Assembly: GCA_028122735.1 (NCBI GenBank)
Contig: JAOHSR010000007.1
Span: 1 to 48,083, forward strand
Direction: 5' to 3'
Origin: Flavobacteriales bacterium
Lineage (GTDB): Bacteria > Bacteroidota > Bacteroidia > Flavobacteriales > BACL11
Length of the DNA: 48,083 nt
Of this stretch, positions 36,222 to 48,083 are shown one piece after another. How positions within the stretch are numbered: the stretch's first letter is position 1; each line of letters starts with the position of its first letter. Below the pieces are notes generated by a model that saw only the letters and a program-made list of their open reading frames with translations, ran no database searches and was not told where the DNA came from. The translations under genes were made by a program, and so were the position numbers.

Positions 36222-38435
36222 TTATGCTTTGATATTTTTGCTATGTTTATAAGTTCTTGAGATTTTAATTATGCCTTCAATTTTCTCTATCTTTTTAGTT
36301 ATCTCACTTAAGAACGTTTCATTGTGTACTTTTAGTGTGATTTCCCCTTCAAAAACACCATCATCTGTATAAATATTTATTGCTTTTATATCAACATGCA
36401 ATTGCTTAGATATTATTTGGGTAACTTTATTAACAAGTCCTACACTATCAATTCCACTTAGTTTTAAATTTGCTATAAAATCTAGATTTTCTTTTGTTGT
36501 CCATTTAGCTTTTAAAATCCTATATGCATAATTTGCTCTTAATTCAATGGCATTTGGACAATCTTCTCTATGTACTTTTAGCCCATCTACTATTGATAAA
36601 AAACCAAAAATATTATCACCTGGAATAGCATTACAACATTTTGATATTTTATATTCAAGGATTTCATCATCCTCATTAAATACTATTAAATTATTTATAA
36701 TTGGTGATTTATTTAAGTATCTAGATTTGTAAATTTTATTTTTTATTGTTTGATACCATCCAGAGTTTTTTAAATTAACAAATTCTTTTAATTCTTGATT
36801 TGAAATTTGACCGTTACCAAATCTAAAATATAATTCTTGAGAGCTGGATGATTTAAAAAATTTAATTAATTGAATTTCAGTATCTCTGCTTAATTTTGTT
36901 CTTAAATGTCTTAATTTTCTTTCTGCTAATTCTTTACCTTTTTCAGCAATAATTTTTTCTTCTTTTTTTAATGCACTTTTTATTCTCGTTCTTGCATGAG
37001 ATGTTACTACAAATCTTAACCAATCTTTTCTAGGGTATTGTTTTTTAGAAGTTATTATCTCAACTTGATCTCCACTTGAGAGAATATGGCTTAATGCTAC
37101 TAGCTTACCATTGACTTTTACACCCAAACAAGTCATCCCAATCTGTGTATGAATTTCAAATGCAAAATCTAATGCAGTTGCTCCCTTACGAAGAGTTTTA
37201 AGATCTCCTTTCGGTGTAAAAACAAATATTTCTCCTGAGTATAGATTTAATTTAAAATCATCAATAAAATCAATAGCATTTGATTCGGGATTTTCTAAGA
37301 GGCTACTTATTTTATTAATCCATACATCAAGACTATTTGATTTTTCACCTTGATTTTTATATTGCCAATGTGCTGCATATCCTTTTTCAGCTATTTCATC
37401 CATTCTTTTACTTCTAATTTGAACTTCGACCCATCTTCCATCTTCACCCATTACAGTGGTGTGTAAAGATTCATACCCATTTACCTTTGGTGTAGATATC
37501 CAATCTCTTAATCTGTCTGGGTTAGGTTTATAAAAATCTGTCACTATTGAATAAATTTTCCAACAATCAGATTTTTCATTTTTGTTATTGCTATCTACAA
37601 TTATTCTTATAGCAAATTTGTCAAAGATATTATCAAATGTTACACCTTTATAAAGGATTTTTTCTCTGATAGAGTAAATTGATTTTGGTCTTCCCTTAAT
37701 TGTTGTTTTTAATCCTTCATTTCTCAAAACTGTTTTTATAGGTTGAGAAAATTTATTTATATATTTATTTCTACTCAACTTTGTTTCATTCAATTTCAAT
37801 GAAATTGCTTTATAAATTTCTGGTTTGGTAAACTTAAGTCCTAAATCTTCTAGCTCAGATTTAATTGAGTATAATCCAAGTCTGTGAGCAAGAGGAGCAT
37901 ATAAATAAAGTGTTTCTGATGCAATTTTTAACTTTTGTTGTTTAGACATTGCATCCAGTGTTCTCATATTATGCAGTCTGTCAGCAAGTTTAATTAATAT
38001 AACTCTTACATCGTCTGATAATGTAAGTAGCATTTTTCTAAAATTTTCTGCTTGTAATGAAACTTTTTGATCAAAAACATCAGAAATTTTTGTTAGCCCA
38101 TTTATTATCGTTGCAATTTTTTCGCCAAATAATTTTTGAATGTCTTCAATAGTGTAATCTGTATCTTCAACAATATCATGAAGTAAAGCACACATAATAG
38201 ATGTTGTGCCTAAACCAATTTCTTTTGCACATATATTGGCAACAGCAATTGGATGTAGAATATATGGCTCTCCAGATTTTCTCCTTGTGTTTTCATGTCC
38301 CTTTACAGCAAGGTTAAATGCTTTGCGAATTTCTTTTTTATCTTCTTTAGTAGTTTTTTCATTACAAGCTCTTAACAATGCTCTGTAACGATTTATGATT
38401 TCCTTTTTTTCATTTTCTAAATCTAAAGGATCCAT
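36222..38435 (-). CDS. rel: RelA/SpoT-family (p)ppGpp synthetase/hydrolase
   Basis: HD region RRKSGEPYILHPIAVANICA...ALLHDIVEDTDYTIEDI...KLADRLHNMRTL; synthetase; TGS VFTPKGDLKTLRKGATALDFAFEIHTQIG; ACT. Confidence 0.97.
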   Translation of the reverse strand: MDPLDLENEKKEIINRYRALLRACNEKTTKEDKKEIRKAFNLAVKGHENTRRKSGEPYILHPIAVANICAKEIGLGTTSIMCALLHDIVEDTDYTIEDIQKLFGEKIATIINGLTKISDVFDQKVSLQAENFRKMLLTLSDDVRVILIKLADRLHNMRTLDAMSKQQKLKIASETLYLYAPLAHRLGLYSIKSELEDLGLKFTKPEIYKAISLKLNETKLSRNKYINKFSQPIKTVLRNEGLKTTIKGRPKSIYSIREKILYKGVTFDNIFDKFAIRIIVDSNNKNEKSDCWKIYSIVTDFYKPNPDRLRDWISTPKVNGYESLHTTVMGEDGRWVEVQIRSKRMDEIAEKGYAAHWQYKNQGEKSNSLDVWINKISSLLENPESNAIDFIDDFKLNLYSGEIFVFTPKGDLKTLRKGATALDFAFEIHTQIGMTCLGVKVNGKLVALSHILSSGDQVEIITSKKQYPRKDWLRFVVTSHARTRIKSALKKEEKIIAEKGKELAERKLRHLRTKLSRDTEIQLIKFFKSSSSQELYFRFGNGQISNQELKEFVNLKNSGWYQTIKNKIYKSRYLNKSPIINNLIVFNEDDEILEYKISKCCNAIPGDNIFGFLSIVDGLKVHREDCPNAIELRANYAYRILKAKWTTKENLDFIANLKLSGIDSVGLVNKVTQIISKQLHVDIKAINIYTDDGVFEGEITLKVHNETFLSEITKKIEKIEGIIKISRTYKHSKNIKA

Positions 38436-38438
38436 TTT

Positions 38439-39713
38439 TTAGTAAGCAAAGATTTGATAATTATTCATTAATTTATTTACCTCATTTCTAATTTCTTTAA
38501 TCTTTATTTCGTTGTTATAATTTATGATTACTTGATCAATAAAGTCAACAATTTGAGGGATAGTGTCTTCTTTCACTCCTCTAGTTGTTATGGCAGGAGT
38601 TCCAAATCTAATTCCAGAAGTTACAAACGGAGATTTTGTGTCAAAAGGAACCATATTTTTATTTGCAGTAATATCAGCTTGAACAAGTGAGTTTTCAGCT
38701 TGTTTTCCACTTATATTTTTTGAAGTAAGATCAATTAACATACAATGGTTATCGGTTCCTCCAGAAATTATATTATATCCTTTTTTTGTTAAGCAATCTG
38801 CCATAATTTTAGCGTTAAGCTTTACTTGTTTTGAATAATCAGTAAATGATGGATCTAAAGCTTCACCAAAAGCTATAGCTTTTCCAGCAATTATATGCTC
38901 TAATGGTCCACCTTGAGAGCCAGGAAAAACTCCTGAATTAAGTAATATTGACATCATTTTATTTTCTCCTTTTAAGTTTTTATGACCAAATGGATTCTGA
39001 AAATCTTTACCCATCATAATCATTCCACCCCTTGGTCCTCTTAATGTTTTGTGAGTTGTTGTTGTTAATATATGGCAATAATTTGCTGGATTATTAAGTA
39101 ATCCTGCTGCAATCAGTCCTGCTGGATGTGCAATGTCAGCTAGTAAAATTGCTCCAACGCTATCAGCTACTTCTCTAAATTTTTTATAGTCCCAATCTCT
39201 AGAATAAGCTGATCCACCACAAATAATCATTTTTGGTTTTTCTTTTTTGGCAATATCTTCAAGCATATTATAATCAATTAACCCAGATTCTTTATCAACA
39301 TTATAAAAAGAAGTTTTATATAATTTACCAGAAAAGTTTACTGGAGACCCATGAGTAAGGTGACCTCCATGTGCTAAATTAAAACCTAGTATTTTATCTC
39401 CAGCGCTTAAGCATGCAAGCATAACAGCAGAGTTAGCTTGTGAGCCAGAGTGAGGTTGTACATTTACATATTCAACTCCGAATAATTTTTTTGCTCTATC
39501 AATTGCAATTTGTTCAATCTTATCAACTATTTCACAACCTCCATAGTATCTTTTATTTGGATAACCTTCTGCATATTTATTAGTTAGACAAGATCCAGCT
39601 GCATTCATAACATTATTACTAACAAAATTTTCTGATGCAATAAGCTCAATTCCATTTCTTTGTCTTAAGTCTTCTTCTTTAATCAAGTTAAATATTTGAT
39701 GATCGCTTTTCAT
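38439..39713 (-). CDS. glyA: Serine hydroxymethyltransferase
   Basis: [61 protein letters not shown]. The ORF track starts at 39746; internal ATG ([11 protein letters not shown]) preferred. Confidence 0.97.
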   Translation of the reverse strand: MKSDHQIFNLIKEEDLRQRNGIELIASENFVSNNVMNAAGSCLTNKYAEGYPNKRYYGGCEIVDKIEQIAIDRAKKLFGVEYVNVQPHSGSQANSAVMLACLSAGDKILGFNLAHGGHLTHGSPVNFSGKLYKTSFYNVDKESGLIDYNMLEDIAKKEKPKMIICGGSAYSRDWDYKKFREVADSVGAILLADIAHPAGLIAAGLLNNPANYCHILTTTTHKTLRGPRGGMIMMGKDFQNPFGHKNLKGENKMMSILLNSGVFPGSQGGPLEHIIAGKAIAFGEALDPSFTDYSKQVKLNAKIMADCLTKKGYNIISGGTDNHCMLIDLTSKNISGKQAENSLVQADITANKNMVPFDTKSPFVTSGIRFGTPAITTRGVKEDTIPQIVDFIDQVIINYNNEIKIKEIRNEVNKLMNNYQIFAY

Positions 39714-39759
39714 TATTGTTTTTTTTAATTTCGTAGCTAAGAACAAATATAGATTTTTT

Positions 39760-40698
39760 ATGAATAGACTTAATGAACTTTTTAAAATAAAATATCCAAT
39801 TATTCAAGGTGGAATGATTTGGTGTAGTGGATGGCAATTAGCTAGTACAGTCAGTAATTGTGGAGGTCTTGGATTATTAGGCTCTGGATCTATGTATCCA
39901 GATGTTTTAAGGCATCATATAAAAAAATGCAAACAATCAACCAATAACCCATTTGGAGTAAATATTCCTCTGTTATACCCAAATATTGAAGAACATATTA
40001 ATATAATTATTGAGGAAAAAGTGAAAATTGTTTTTACTTCAGCAGGAAATCCAAAAAAATATACACAATTTTTAAAAAGTAATGGAATAACTGTTGTTCA
40101 TGTTATTGCTAATCAAAAATTTGCTCTCAAATGTATTGATTCAGGAGTTGATGCTATTGTTGCTGAAGGTTTTGAAGCTGGAGGACATAATGGTATTGAT
40201 GAAATTACTACTATGTGCCTAATACCTCAGATAAAATCTATTATTGATGTTCCATTAATAGCTGCAGGTGGAATTGGCTCAGGTGGTGCAATGTTAGCTG
40301 CAATGTGTTTAGGAGCAGATGGTGTTCAAATTGGAAGTCTATTTGCTGCTAGTAAGGAATCTTCTGCTCATGAAAATTTTAAACGTAAAATTATAGAATC
40401 AAAGTTAGGAGATACACAGCTAACTCTTAAAGAGTTAACACCTGTAAGGTTATTAAAAAATGAGTTTTATGAAAAGATTCAAAACGCATACAATTCTAAC
40501 TACAGTAAAGAAGAATTAATTAATTTATTATCAAAGGGTAGATCAAAAAAAGGAATGTTTGAAGGTGATATGAAAAATGGTGAATTGGAAATAGGCCAAA
40601 TTTCTGCATCTATAAAAAATATTGAATCTGTTGAAAATATTATGAGTAATTTAATAAATGAATTTAATTTAACAAAACAAGAACTTTTAGATCTTTAG
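39760..40698 (+). CDS. Nitronate monooxygenase / NAD(P)H-dependent flavin oxidoreductase
   Basis: [75 protein letters not shown]. Confidence 0.93.
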   Translation: MNRLNELFKIKYPIIQGGMIWCSGWQLASTVSNCGGLGLLGSGSMYPDVLRHHIKKCKQSTNNPFGVNIPLLYPNIEEHINIIIEEKVKIVFTSAGNPKKYTQFLKSNGITVVHVIANQKFALKCIDSGVDAIVAEGFEAGGHNGIDEITTMCLIPQIKSIIDVPLIAAGGIGSGGAMLAAMCLGADGVQIGSLFAASKESSAHENFKRKIIESKLGDTQLTLKELTPVRLLKNEFYEKIQNAYNSNYSKEELINLLSKGRSKKGMFEGDMKNGELEIGQISASIKNIESVENIMSNLINEFNLTKQELLDL

Positions 40699-40774
40699 TT
40701 TTTTGAATGTCTAAGATTAATTCCTTTTCAGAAGATTAGTGCATTTTTTTATTTGTAAATTTGTTAAATATAAT

Positions 40775-43700
40775 ATGAGAAAATTTATTTTATTTTTTGG
40801 TTTAGTGTTTTTTTCAATTAGTTCCTTTTCTTCCCATTTGATGGGTGGGGAAATCACTTGGAAGTGTCTAAAGTCAGGTCCTGATATAGGTAAATATGTT
40901 TTTACAATGAAAGTGTATAGAGATTGTTCTGGTATTACAGTTTCTACTCTAACTCAAGTTATCCAAGTTTGGGATCATCCTTCTGTTACTGGAATTGATG
41001 TTGATTTTATACTTCAACAAGATGTCTCTCCAATATGTGATCCTATTGCTAGTGGTAATAATCAATTAAGTTGTGCCGGAGGAGATCCTGGATCTGTTGA
41101 GGAGTATATTTTTGAATCACAACCTGTTCAACTTCCTGGAATTCCACCAATTACTGGTTGGCAATTTACCTGGGATAATTGTTGTAGAAATGCTGCTATC
41201 ACTAATATTACCACCCCTTCTTCTGCTGGTTTTACTTTAAGAGCATCTATGTTTCCATTTGTAGATCCTACAACTGGAATTCCAACTCCTGCAGATCCTT
41301 GTTTTGATTCATCTCCAGAGTTTAAAGAACAACCAAAAACAATTTTATGTACTGGTTTCCCTTTTTCTTACAGTCACAATGCTTTTGATGAGGAGCTAGA
41401 CGAATTAATATATTCTTGGGGTGAACCATTAGATGATTTTCTCACTACATATAATCCTCCTGTTGATCCACCTGTATTAACTTTTAATGCTCCTTATACA
41501 GTTGCTTCTCCTCTTCCTGGAGCTCCAACTCTAGATGCTGCAACTGGTGAGGTTTCTTACAATGCAAATATTTCTGGAAATTTTGTTACTTGTATTAAAG
41601 TTCAATCATGGAAATGTAATCAGTTAGTAGCTGAAGTATATAGAGAAGTACAAGTAGTTTTAATATCTTGTCCTACTTTACCAGCATCCCCAATTCCTAA
41701 TAGTCCACCTGAAGTTTCTCAACCATTTATTGATTCTCTAACTGGCTTTCCTTCTTATGACACAATAGTCTATGCTGGTTCTTTAGTTGAGTTTGTTATT
41801 GATGGAATAGATGCTGATTTATACAACGGATTAACTCCTCAGGAATTAGTTATGGAGGTTTCTGGAGGGCAGTTTGCTGATGATTTTCTTACTATTTCAA
41901 ATTGTTTAAATCCACCTTGTGCAACATTTAATAATGCTGCTGGTGTTCCAGCTCCATTTAGTAATTTTGGAACTGTTTCTGGGATTTTCCGTTGGCAAAC
42001 TTCATGTAATCATATTGCAGCAAATATTGGTTGTGGTCAGACCTCAAATGTTTTTACTTTTTTAGTGAAAGTTTATGATGATTTCTGTCCTGCTAATGGA
42101 ATAAAATTTGCTACAATAAAAGTTACTGTTTTACCCCTTCCGATAGATATTTCTCCTGATATTAGATGTATATCAGTTCAGGAAAATGGAGGTGTTAAAA
42201 TTTCTTGGCAACATATTGCATCAGCACCAGCTAGTACTGTATATTCACTATATCATTCAACTAATCAAAATGGTCCCTTTTTATTTGTTGATAGTATATA
42301 TTTTCCTGATAGTACTTATATTCATTCTAGCGTTGATGGAAATCAAGAATCTCAATTTTATTATTTAACTTCATTATCATCATGTGCTGATGAATCTGCA
42401 CCCTCAGACACTCTACAATCTATTCTTTTAGATGTAGTAGCAATTAGTTCTGAAACAGAAGCAGATATGAATTGGAATTTTCTTCGTCAACCAAATTTAC
42501 CAACATCTTCAAATACTTTTGATATTTATGCATTAGATGGAAATCAAATTTGGCAAAATAGTGGTAATAGCGCAAACAATAACTATATCTTTCCTGCTCA
42601 AACCTGTAATTCTCTCCAGCAATTATATGTTAGTTTGTCAGATGCTAGTGGATGCGTTTCAAATTCATCAATTAATGGTGCTATCTTGAAAGATACCATA
42701 AGTCCAAATAAGCCTGTAATTAATGATGTTTCAGTAAATTCAAATGGAAAATCTGTAATCTCTTGGTCTTCAACATCTACAGATGTAGATGTATATGCTT
42801 TATATATACTTGATGAGTTTGGAGCTTGGATTACTATTGATTCTGTTTATGGATTTAATAATACATCTTATGTTTTTAATTCATCAAATGCTATCAACAA
42901 TTTTGAAACTTTTAGTGTAAGATCAATAGATAGTTGTGGAAATGCAAGTTCTAGAAGTATTATGCATAATTCAATTGATATTACTTCTAAGCTTAATATT
43001 TGTGATTTATCTATTGTTTTTAGTTGGAATGAATATATAAACTTTAAAGATGATTTAAGTCATTACAAACTTTTCTTAGATATTACAGATCTTAATGGAA
43101 ATACAACAAAAGATTCCGTTAGAATTACTAACTCCTTAAATTATACTATTGATAATATTTTAGAAGGACATAACTATTATTTTTATATATCCGCATATAA
43201 TGGTGATTCAACTATGATAGCTATTTCTGATCAAATTAATTATTTAATTTCTCTTCCAGGACAACCAAAATATAATTATATTGATTATGTATCAGTAAAC
43301 CAAGATAATAACAGTATAGAGATAAGTTGTTTAATTGATAATGATGCCATAATTAATAAATATTTGATATATAGGTCTTTAGAAAATAGTTCTGTTTTTA
43401 ATGAGGTTGGTAGTGTTCCTTTTAATAATTCAAATATTTCATTTACAGATTACAGTGCATCTCCACAAAATACTTATTATCAATACCAAGTATATCCTGT
43501 TGATACCTGTGGTAATATTTTACAGGCACCAACTGTATATCAAGTCAATCAAGATACTTCATATGGGCAAACTATTTTTTTAAATTCGGAAATTAATATA
43601 GATTATGGTAATGATCCTATATTTTTTGAACAGTATACCAATACATTAACTTTTAACGAATATGAAAACTGGTTAGGAGGTGTTGTTGAATATCAACTGT

Positions 43701-44200
43701 ATAGATCTGTTAACAGAGAAGATTTTGATGTTTTACCTTTATATGTTTTTGATAGAATTAATAATCCAAATGAAGAATTGAAATTTATTGATATAGTAAC
43801 TGATTTTGGTGATGGAAATGGTCGTTTTTGTTATTATATTAAGGCAATTGAAGGAAATAATAATCCCTACGGATCAGTAACTAATGGAAGTTATTCTAAT
43901 ATTTCATGCGTTTCTCAAACTCCAATTCTTTTTGTTCCGACTTCATTTACTCCAAATGGTGATTTTCATAATGAGGTATTTAAGCCTATAACTAATTTTG
44001 TTTCTGAAATTGGATATGAATTTTCTGTTTACAGTAGATCTGGTGATGTATTGTTTAAAACAAATGATCCATCAAAGGGTTGGGACGGTACATATTTAGG
44101 AAGTTATGTTCAAAATGACAATTATATCTATCATGTTTCGTACTTTAATGGGGTAGGAGATCTAACTGAAAAAGTTGAAGTTTTTACTCTAATTCGTTAA
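40775..44200 (+). CDS. Large secreted protein with Fn3-like repeats and T9SS type B (CHU_C) C-terminus
   Basis: SHLMGGEITWKCLKSGPDIGKYVFTMKVYRDCSG N-terminus; C-terminal ILFVPTSFTPNGDFHNEVFKPITNFV...YSRSGDVLFKTNDPSKGWDGTYLGSYVQNDNYIYHVSYF. Confidence 0.92.
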   Translation: MRKFILFFGLVFFSISSFSSHLMGGEITWKCLKSGPDIGKYVFTMKVYRDCSGITVSTLTQVIQVWDHPSVTGIDVDFILQQDVSPICDPIASGNNQLSCAGGDPGSVEEYIFESQPVQLPGIPPITGWQFTWDNCCRNAAITNITTPSSAGFTLRASMFPFVDPTTGIPTPADPCFDSSPEFKEQPKTILCTGFPFSYSHNAFDEELDELIYSWGEPLDDFLTTYNPPVDPPVLTFNAPYTVASPLPGAPTLDAATGEVSYNANISGNFVTCIKVQSWKCNQLVAEVYREVQVVLISCPTLPASPIPNSPPEVSQPFIDSLTGFPSYDTIVYAGSLVEFVIDGIDADLYNGLTPQELVMEVSGGQFADDFLTISNCLNPPCATFNNAAGVPAPFSNFGTVSGIFRWQTSCNHIAANIGCGQTSNVFTFLVKVYDDFCPANGIKFATIKVTVLPLPIDISPDIRCISVQENGGVKISWQHIASAPASTVYSLYHSTNQNGPFLFVDSIYFPDSTYIHSSVDGNQESQFYYLTSLSSCADESAPSDTLQSILLDVVAISSETEADMNWNFLRQPNLPTSSNTFDIYALDGNQIWQNSGNSANNNYIFPAQTCNSLQQLYVSLSDASGCVSNSSINGAILKDTISPNKPVINDVSVNSNGKSVISWSSTSTDVDVYALYILDEFGAWITIDSVYGFNNTSYVFNSSNAINNFETFSVRSIDSCGNASSRSIMHNSIDITSKLNICDLSIVFSWNEYINFKDDLSHYKLFLDITDLNGNTTKDSVRITNSLNYTIDNILEGHNYYFYISAYNGDSTMIAISDQINYLISLPGQPKYNYIDYVSVNQDNNSIEISCLIDNDAIINKYLIYRSLENSSVFNEVGSVPFNNSNISFTDYSASPQNTYYQYQVYPVDTCGNILQAPTVYQVNQDTSYGQTIFLNSEINIDYGNDPIFFEQYTNTLTFNEYENWLGGVVEYQLYRSVNREDFDVLPLYVFDRINNPNEELKFIDIVTDFGDGNGRFCYYIKAIEGNNNPYGSVTNGSYSNISCVSQTPILFVPTSFTPNGDFHNEVFKPITNFVSEIGYEFSVYSRSGDVLFKTNDPSKGWDGTYLGSYVQNDNYIYHVSYFNGVGDLTEKVEVFTLIR

Positions 44201-44287
44201 AAAACATACTTTTTAGTAAATTACTTAGATATAGATATACTTTTTTTTCATCAAAATCGTTAATTTTGCCAACCTTTAAATAGCATT

Positions 44288-45745
44288 ATGGAAAATAAAA
44301 TTTTAAAAGAGGGACTTACCTATGATGATGTTCTTGTTGTTCCAGCTTACTCTGAAGTGTTGCCAAATAGTGTAGATACTAAAACATATTTTTCAAAAAA
44401 TATTAAACTAAACATTCCGCTAGTTTCTGCTGCTATGGATACTGTCACGGAATCTAAAATGGCTATTGCTATCGCTCAAGAAGGTGGTATTGGTGTTCTA
44501 CATAAAAATATGAGTATAGAACAACAAGCTTCTGAAGTTAGAAAGGTTAAAAGATCAGAAAGTGGAATGATTCAAGACCCTATTACTTTAAGTATCGATT
44601 CAAATGTAGGTGATGCTTTTAAATTAATGAAAGAAAACAAAATTGGAGGTATACCTATTGTTGGAGAAAATAATTTACTTCTTGGTATTGTTACAAATAG
44701 AGATCTTCGTTTTGAAAATGATCATTCTTTAAGTATTAAGCAAGTAATGACCTCAGAAGGTTTAATAACAACATTAATAAATGATCTTCAAAAAGCAGAG
44801 AAAATTTTAAAAAGTAACAAGATTGAAAAATTACCAATTGTTGATAAAAATAATTGCCTTGTTGGTTTGATTACTTTTAAGGATATTATAAAAAATAGAA
44901 TGCGACCTAATGCTTGCAAAGATAAATTTGGAAGATTAAGAGTTGCTGCTGCTGTTGGTGTTACAAATGATGTTTTAGACAGAATCGCTACCTTAATAAA
45001 TGTAGATGTAGATGCTATTGTGATTGATACTGCTCATGGACATTCAAAAAATGTTATTAATATTCTTAAAGAAGTAAAAAATAAATTTAAAGGAATCGAT
45101 GTTGTTGTTGGCAACATTGCAACTGCAAATGCAGCTGAGGATTTAATAAAAGCAGGTGCTGATGCGGTTAAGGTTGGAATTGGTCCTGGATCAATTTGTA
45201 CAACTAGAGTAGTAGCAGGAGTTGGTGTTCCACAGTTAACTGCCGTTATAGATGTTTATGAAATAACAAAAAAATATGATATTCCTTTAATAGCAGATGG
45301 TGGAATTCGCTATTCTGGAGATATTGTTAAGGCAATGGTTGCTGGGGCAAGCTCTGTTATGTTGGGTTCTATTATTGCTGGTGTTGAAGAAGCACCAGGA
45401 GATACTATCATTTTTGAAAGTAGAAAATACAAAACTTATAGAGGTATGGGGTCTATTGACGCTATGCAACAAGGATCAAAAGATAGATATTTTCAAGATC
45501 ATGAAGATGATTTAAAAAAGCTGGTTCCTGAGGGAATTGTTGGTAGAGTTGCCTATAAGGGGTTTTTAACTGAAGTTATACATCAAATGTCTGGAGGATT
45601 AAAAGCAGGAATGGGATATTCAGGAGCTGAAAATATTGATAAATTAAAACAAGCTGAGTTTATTAAAGTCACAACAGCAGGAGTTGTTGAAAGTCACCCA
45701 CACGATGTTACTATAACTAGAGAAGCTCCAAATTACAGTAGATAA
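44288..45745 (+). CDS. guaB: IMP dehydrogenase
   Basis: [18 protein letters not shown], two CBS domains, [45 protein letters not shown]. Confidence 0.98.
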   Translation: MENKILKEGLTYDDVLVVPAYSEVLPNSVDTKTYFSKNIKLNIPLVSAAMDTVTESKMAIAIAQEGGIGVLHKNMSIEQQASEVRKVKRSESGMIQDPITLSIDSNVGDAFKLMKENKIGGIPIVGENNLLLGIVTNRDLRFENDHSLSIKQVMTSEGLITTLINDLQKAEKILKSNKIEKLPIVDKNNCLVGLITFKDIIKNRMRPNACKDKFGRLRVAAAVGVTNDVLDRIATLINVDVDAIVIDTAHGHSKNVINILKEVKNKFKGIDVVVGNIATANAAEDLIKAGADAVKVGIGPGSICTTRVVAGVGVPQLTAVIDVYEITKKYDIPLIADGGIRYSGDIVKAMVAGASSVMLGSIIAGVEEAPGDTIIFESRKYKTYRGMGSIDAMQQGSKDRYFQDHEDDLKKLVPEGIVGRVAYKGFLTEVIHQMSGGLKAGMGYSGAENIDKLKQAEFIKVTTAGVVESHPHDVTITREAPNYSR

Positions 45746-45759
45746 AGAAGATAAAAAAA

Positions 45760-47673
45760 ATGAAAAAAATTATATTATTATTACTTATATTTAATTACAC
45801 CTCTTTTTCACAAGATGTTTTATTACAATTAGAAGAAGATAAGATTACTCTTGACGAGTTTAAACATATTTTTAATAAGAACAATGATGATGTTGTTATT
45901 GATAAAGCTTATTTAGATGAGTATATTGAACTCTTTATAAATTTTAAATTAAAGGTTAAAGAAGCAAAAAAATTAGGTTATGACACAGTTGCAACATTTG
46001 TCACTGAGTTAGAAGGCTATAAAAAACAATTAGCAAAACCATATTTACGTGATGATCAGTTTAATGAAGAGTTGTTCGATGAGGCTCTTGCAAGAATACA
46101 ATTTGATATTAACGCAAGTCATATTTTAGTTAATATTAATGATGAAAATAATGATGAATCTTTTAGTAAAATATCTGATATAAGAAGAGAAATATTAAAT
46201 GGAAAAATATCATTTGAAGATGCGGCGTTAAAATATTCTGATGATAAGTCAGCAGTCGATAATAATGGAAACTTAGGTTATTTTACTGCATTTATGATGG
46301 TATATGATTTTGAAACTGCTGCTTACAAAACAGCTATTGGTGATGTTTCAAAACCTGTTAAAACTAAATATGGTTATCATTTAATAAAAGTTAATGAAAG
46401 ACGTAAGGCTGTTGGAGAGAGAAAGGTTGCTCATATTATGTTTAAAATCGGTAAAAATTTTAGTGAAGAAAAACTGAATGAGTCTGAGAATAAGATTAAT
46501 AAGACTTATGAACTTTTAAAGAACGGAGACCCTTTTGCTGAAGTTGCCGAGCGTTTTTCAGAGGATCGTTCAACTGCTGTAAAAGGAGGGGTATTACCAC
46601 CATTTGGAGTTGGGAAAATGGTTCCTGAATTTGAAAATATTGCGTTTGATTTATCAAATCCTGGTGATTTTTCTAAACCATTTAGGACTGACTTTGGATG
46701 GCATATTGTTATGTTAATTGAAGACTTTCCAATTGAATTAAATGATGATTTATATTTAAAAGTTAAAACTGGTATTGAACGTGACTCTAGAAATAAATTA
46801 AGTAGTGATTTTATGTCTAAGAAATTAAAAGATCAATATAATGTTAAGGTTTATAAAGAAAATTTTAATTCTTTAAGAAAAGTTGCTGTTAAAGATGTGT
46901 CTAAAACTACATGGAATGGAAAAAGTGCCGAATTATTAGATAAACCTTTATTTAAAATTGAAGGGATGATTTTCTATCAAAATGAACTTACAGATTATAT
47001 TTTAAAGAATCAAAAAGGTAATAACGATTTTGATATGCTATATCTTGATTTTTTTGACAAATCATTATTCACTTTTGAAGAAACACAATTAGAATCTAAA
47101 TATCCTGAATTTAAAACATTACTTAATGAATACAGAGAAGGGATTTTATTATTTGATCTTACTAATAAGAATGTTTGGAAAAAAGCAGTTGATGATTCTT
47201 TAGGTTTAATTAAATTTTTCTCATCAAACATTGATAACTATAAGTGGGATGACAGAGTAGAAGCATCTATTTATAAGTGTATTAACCTTAATACAGCCAA
47301 AAAAGTTAAAAGTTTACTTTTTAAGTTAAATAGAGGTAGTATAGAAAATAAAGAAATTCTTGAAAAAATTAATAAGGATAGCCCTTTAAATCTTGAAATC
47401 ATATCAAAAAAATATTTAAGAGGTGAAAATAAATATATTGATCAGGTAGAATGGAAAAAAGGAATAAGTAAAGATATTAAGGATAATGATGGTTCCTATA
47501 TTATTGTTAATGTATTTAACGTCTTACCTGCTGCCACCATGACTTTAAATGATGTTAAAGGCAAGGTGATTTCAGATTATCAAAAATATTTAGATAATAA
47601 TTGGATTAAATATTTGAGAAATAAATATAATTATTCTTTAAATAAAGACCTTTTATACTCGCTTATTAAATAA
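45760..47673 (+). CDS. PpiC/SurA-type peptidylprolyl isomerase with two parvulin domains
   Basis: FDINASHILVNINDENNDES...ISFEDAALKYSDDKSAVDNNGNLGYFTAFMMVYDFE...VKTKYGYHLIKV; second copy RKVAHIMFKI...GDPFAEVAERFSEDRSTAVKGGVLPPFGVGKMVPEFE. Confidence 0.94.
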   Translation: MKKIILLLLIFNYTSFSQDVLLQLEEDKITLDEFKHIFNKNNDDVVIDKAYLDEYIELFINFKLKVKEAKKLGYDTVATFVTELEGYKKQLAKPYLRDDQFNEELFDEALARIQFDINASHILVNINDENNDESFSKISDIRREILNGKISFEDAALKYSDDKSAVDNNGNLGYFTAFMMVYDFETAAYKTAIGDVSKPVKTKYGYHLIKVNERRKAVGERKVAHIMFKIGKNFSEEKLNESENKINKTYELLKNGDPFAEVAERFSEDRSTAVKGGVLPPFGVGKMVPEFENIAFDLSNPGDFSKPFRTDFGWHIVMLIEDFPIELNDDLYLKVKTGIERDSRNKLSSDFMSKKLKDQYNVKVYKENFNSLRKVAVKDVSKTTWNGKSAELLDKPLFKIEGMIFYQNELTDYILKNQKGNNDFDMLYLDFFDKSLFTFEETQLESKYPEFKTLLNEYREGILLFDLTNKNVWKKAVDDSLGLIKFFSSNIDNYKWDDRVEASIYKCINLNTAKKVKSLLFKLNRGSIENKEILEKINKDSPLNLEIISKKYLRGENKYIDQVEWKKGISKDIKDNDGSYIIVNVFNVLPAATMTLNDVKGKVISDYQKYLDNNWIKYLRNKYNYSLNKDLLYSLIK

Positions 47674-47678
47674 CAATA

Positions 47679-48083
47679 GTGAGGTATTTAATATTTACTT
47701 TTTTAATAATAATTTTTTCTTGTAAAAATTCGGTAGATAAAGATATTGTTGCATCCGCATTCGACAAAAACTTATATTATGATGATGTTGTTTTAGAGTT
47801 GCCAACTAATATTTTAGATACCGCTTTGTACATTCAAAAATATATTGACGAATGGGTTACTGAAGAAGTTATGCTAAAACAAGCTCTTATTAACATAGAC
47901 GAAGATGATTATATTGATGCTGCTGTTCAAAAATTCAAAAATTCACTTTTAATATTTGAGTATCAAAAGGAATTGATTAATCAAAATTTTGATACTACTG
48001 TTTCTTCTCTCGAAATTTTAGATTATTATAATGATAATATTGAAAAATTTAAATTAGATCAAGATATCTTTAAAGGTCGTTTA
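47679..48083 (+). CDS. Lipoprotein next to the PpiC gene, possible SurA/PpiC N-terminal-like, truncated by window end
   Basis: GTG start at 47679; VRYLIFTFLIIIFSCKNSVDKDIVASAFDKNLYYDDVVLELPTNILDTALYIQKYIDEWVTEEVMLKQAL...; open to the window edge. Confidence 0.7.
   Translation, partial: MRYLIFTFLIIIFSCKNSVDKDIVASAFDKNLYYDDVVLELPTNILDTALYIQKYIDEWVTEEVMLKQALINIDEDDYIDAAVQKFKNSLLIFEYQKELINQNFDTTVSSLEILDYYNDNIEKFKLDQDIFKGRL

Noticed and set aside
44201-44287. Possible tRNA or small RNA between the CHU_C gene and guaB
   Set aside because: No cloverleaf or conserved T-loop (GTTCGA) found; AT-rich spacer containing only a promoter-like TAATTTTG.

Overview
This is a 48 kb AT-rich Bacteroidota (Flavobacteriales-like) chromosomal window with dense coding on both strands. 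I saw no rRNA, tRNA, CRISPR array or transposase. Most genes are core: dnaK, long-form gap, dapF, mltG, phosphohexomutase, yaaA, surE, lpxB, ftcD, queE, purA, a Fur-family regulator, rel/spoT, glyA, guaB and PpiC-type isomerases. The most unusual locus is a tightly packed seven-gene operon at 15832-24932 with a good TTTG-N19-TATATTTA promoter. It encodes a Kazal-like T9SS cargo, two lipoproteins that appear to share a repeated DUF4214/PSD1-like module, a Tat-signal DUF1501/alkaline-phosphatase-like protein, a CX4CH haem-like lipoprotein, a small lipoprotein, and a 1357-aa CUB/MAM-like T9SS type-B adhesin. The second main observation is two single-base frame disruptions in core genes: lpxB at an A7 run and queE at an A9 run. 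Each would be repaired by loss of one A, which suggests sequencing error, recent mutation or transcriptional slippage. Other points are a perfect palindrome inside a promoter spacer, a TGACA/TGTCA palindrome upstream of dnaK, three convergent overlapping gene ends, a heptahaem-TPR lipoprotein, and a long AT-rich leader before a conserved 65-aa protein. All family assignments come from reading motifs by eye; no database search was run.
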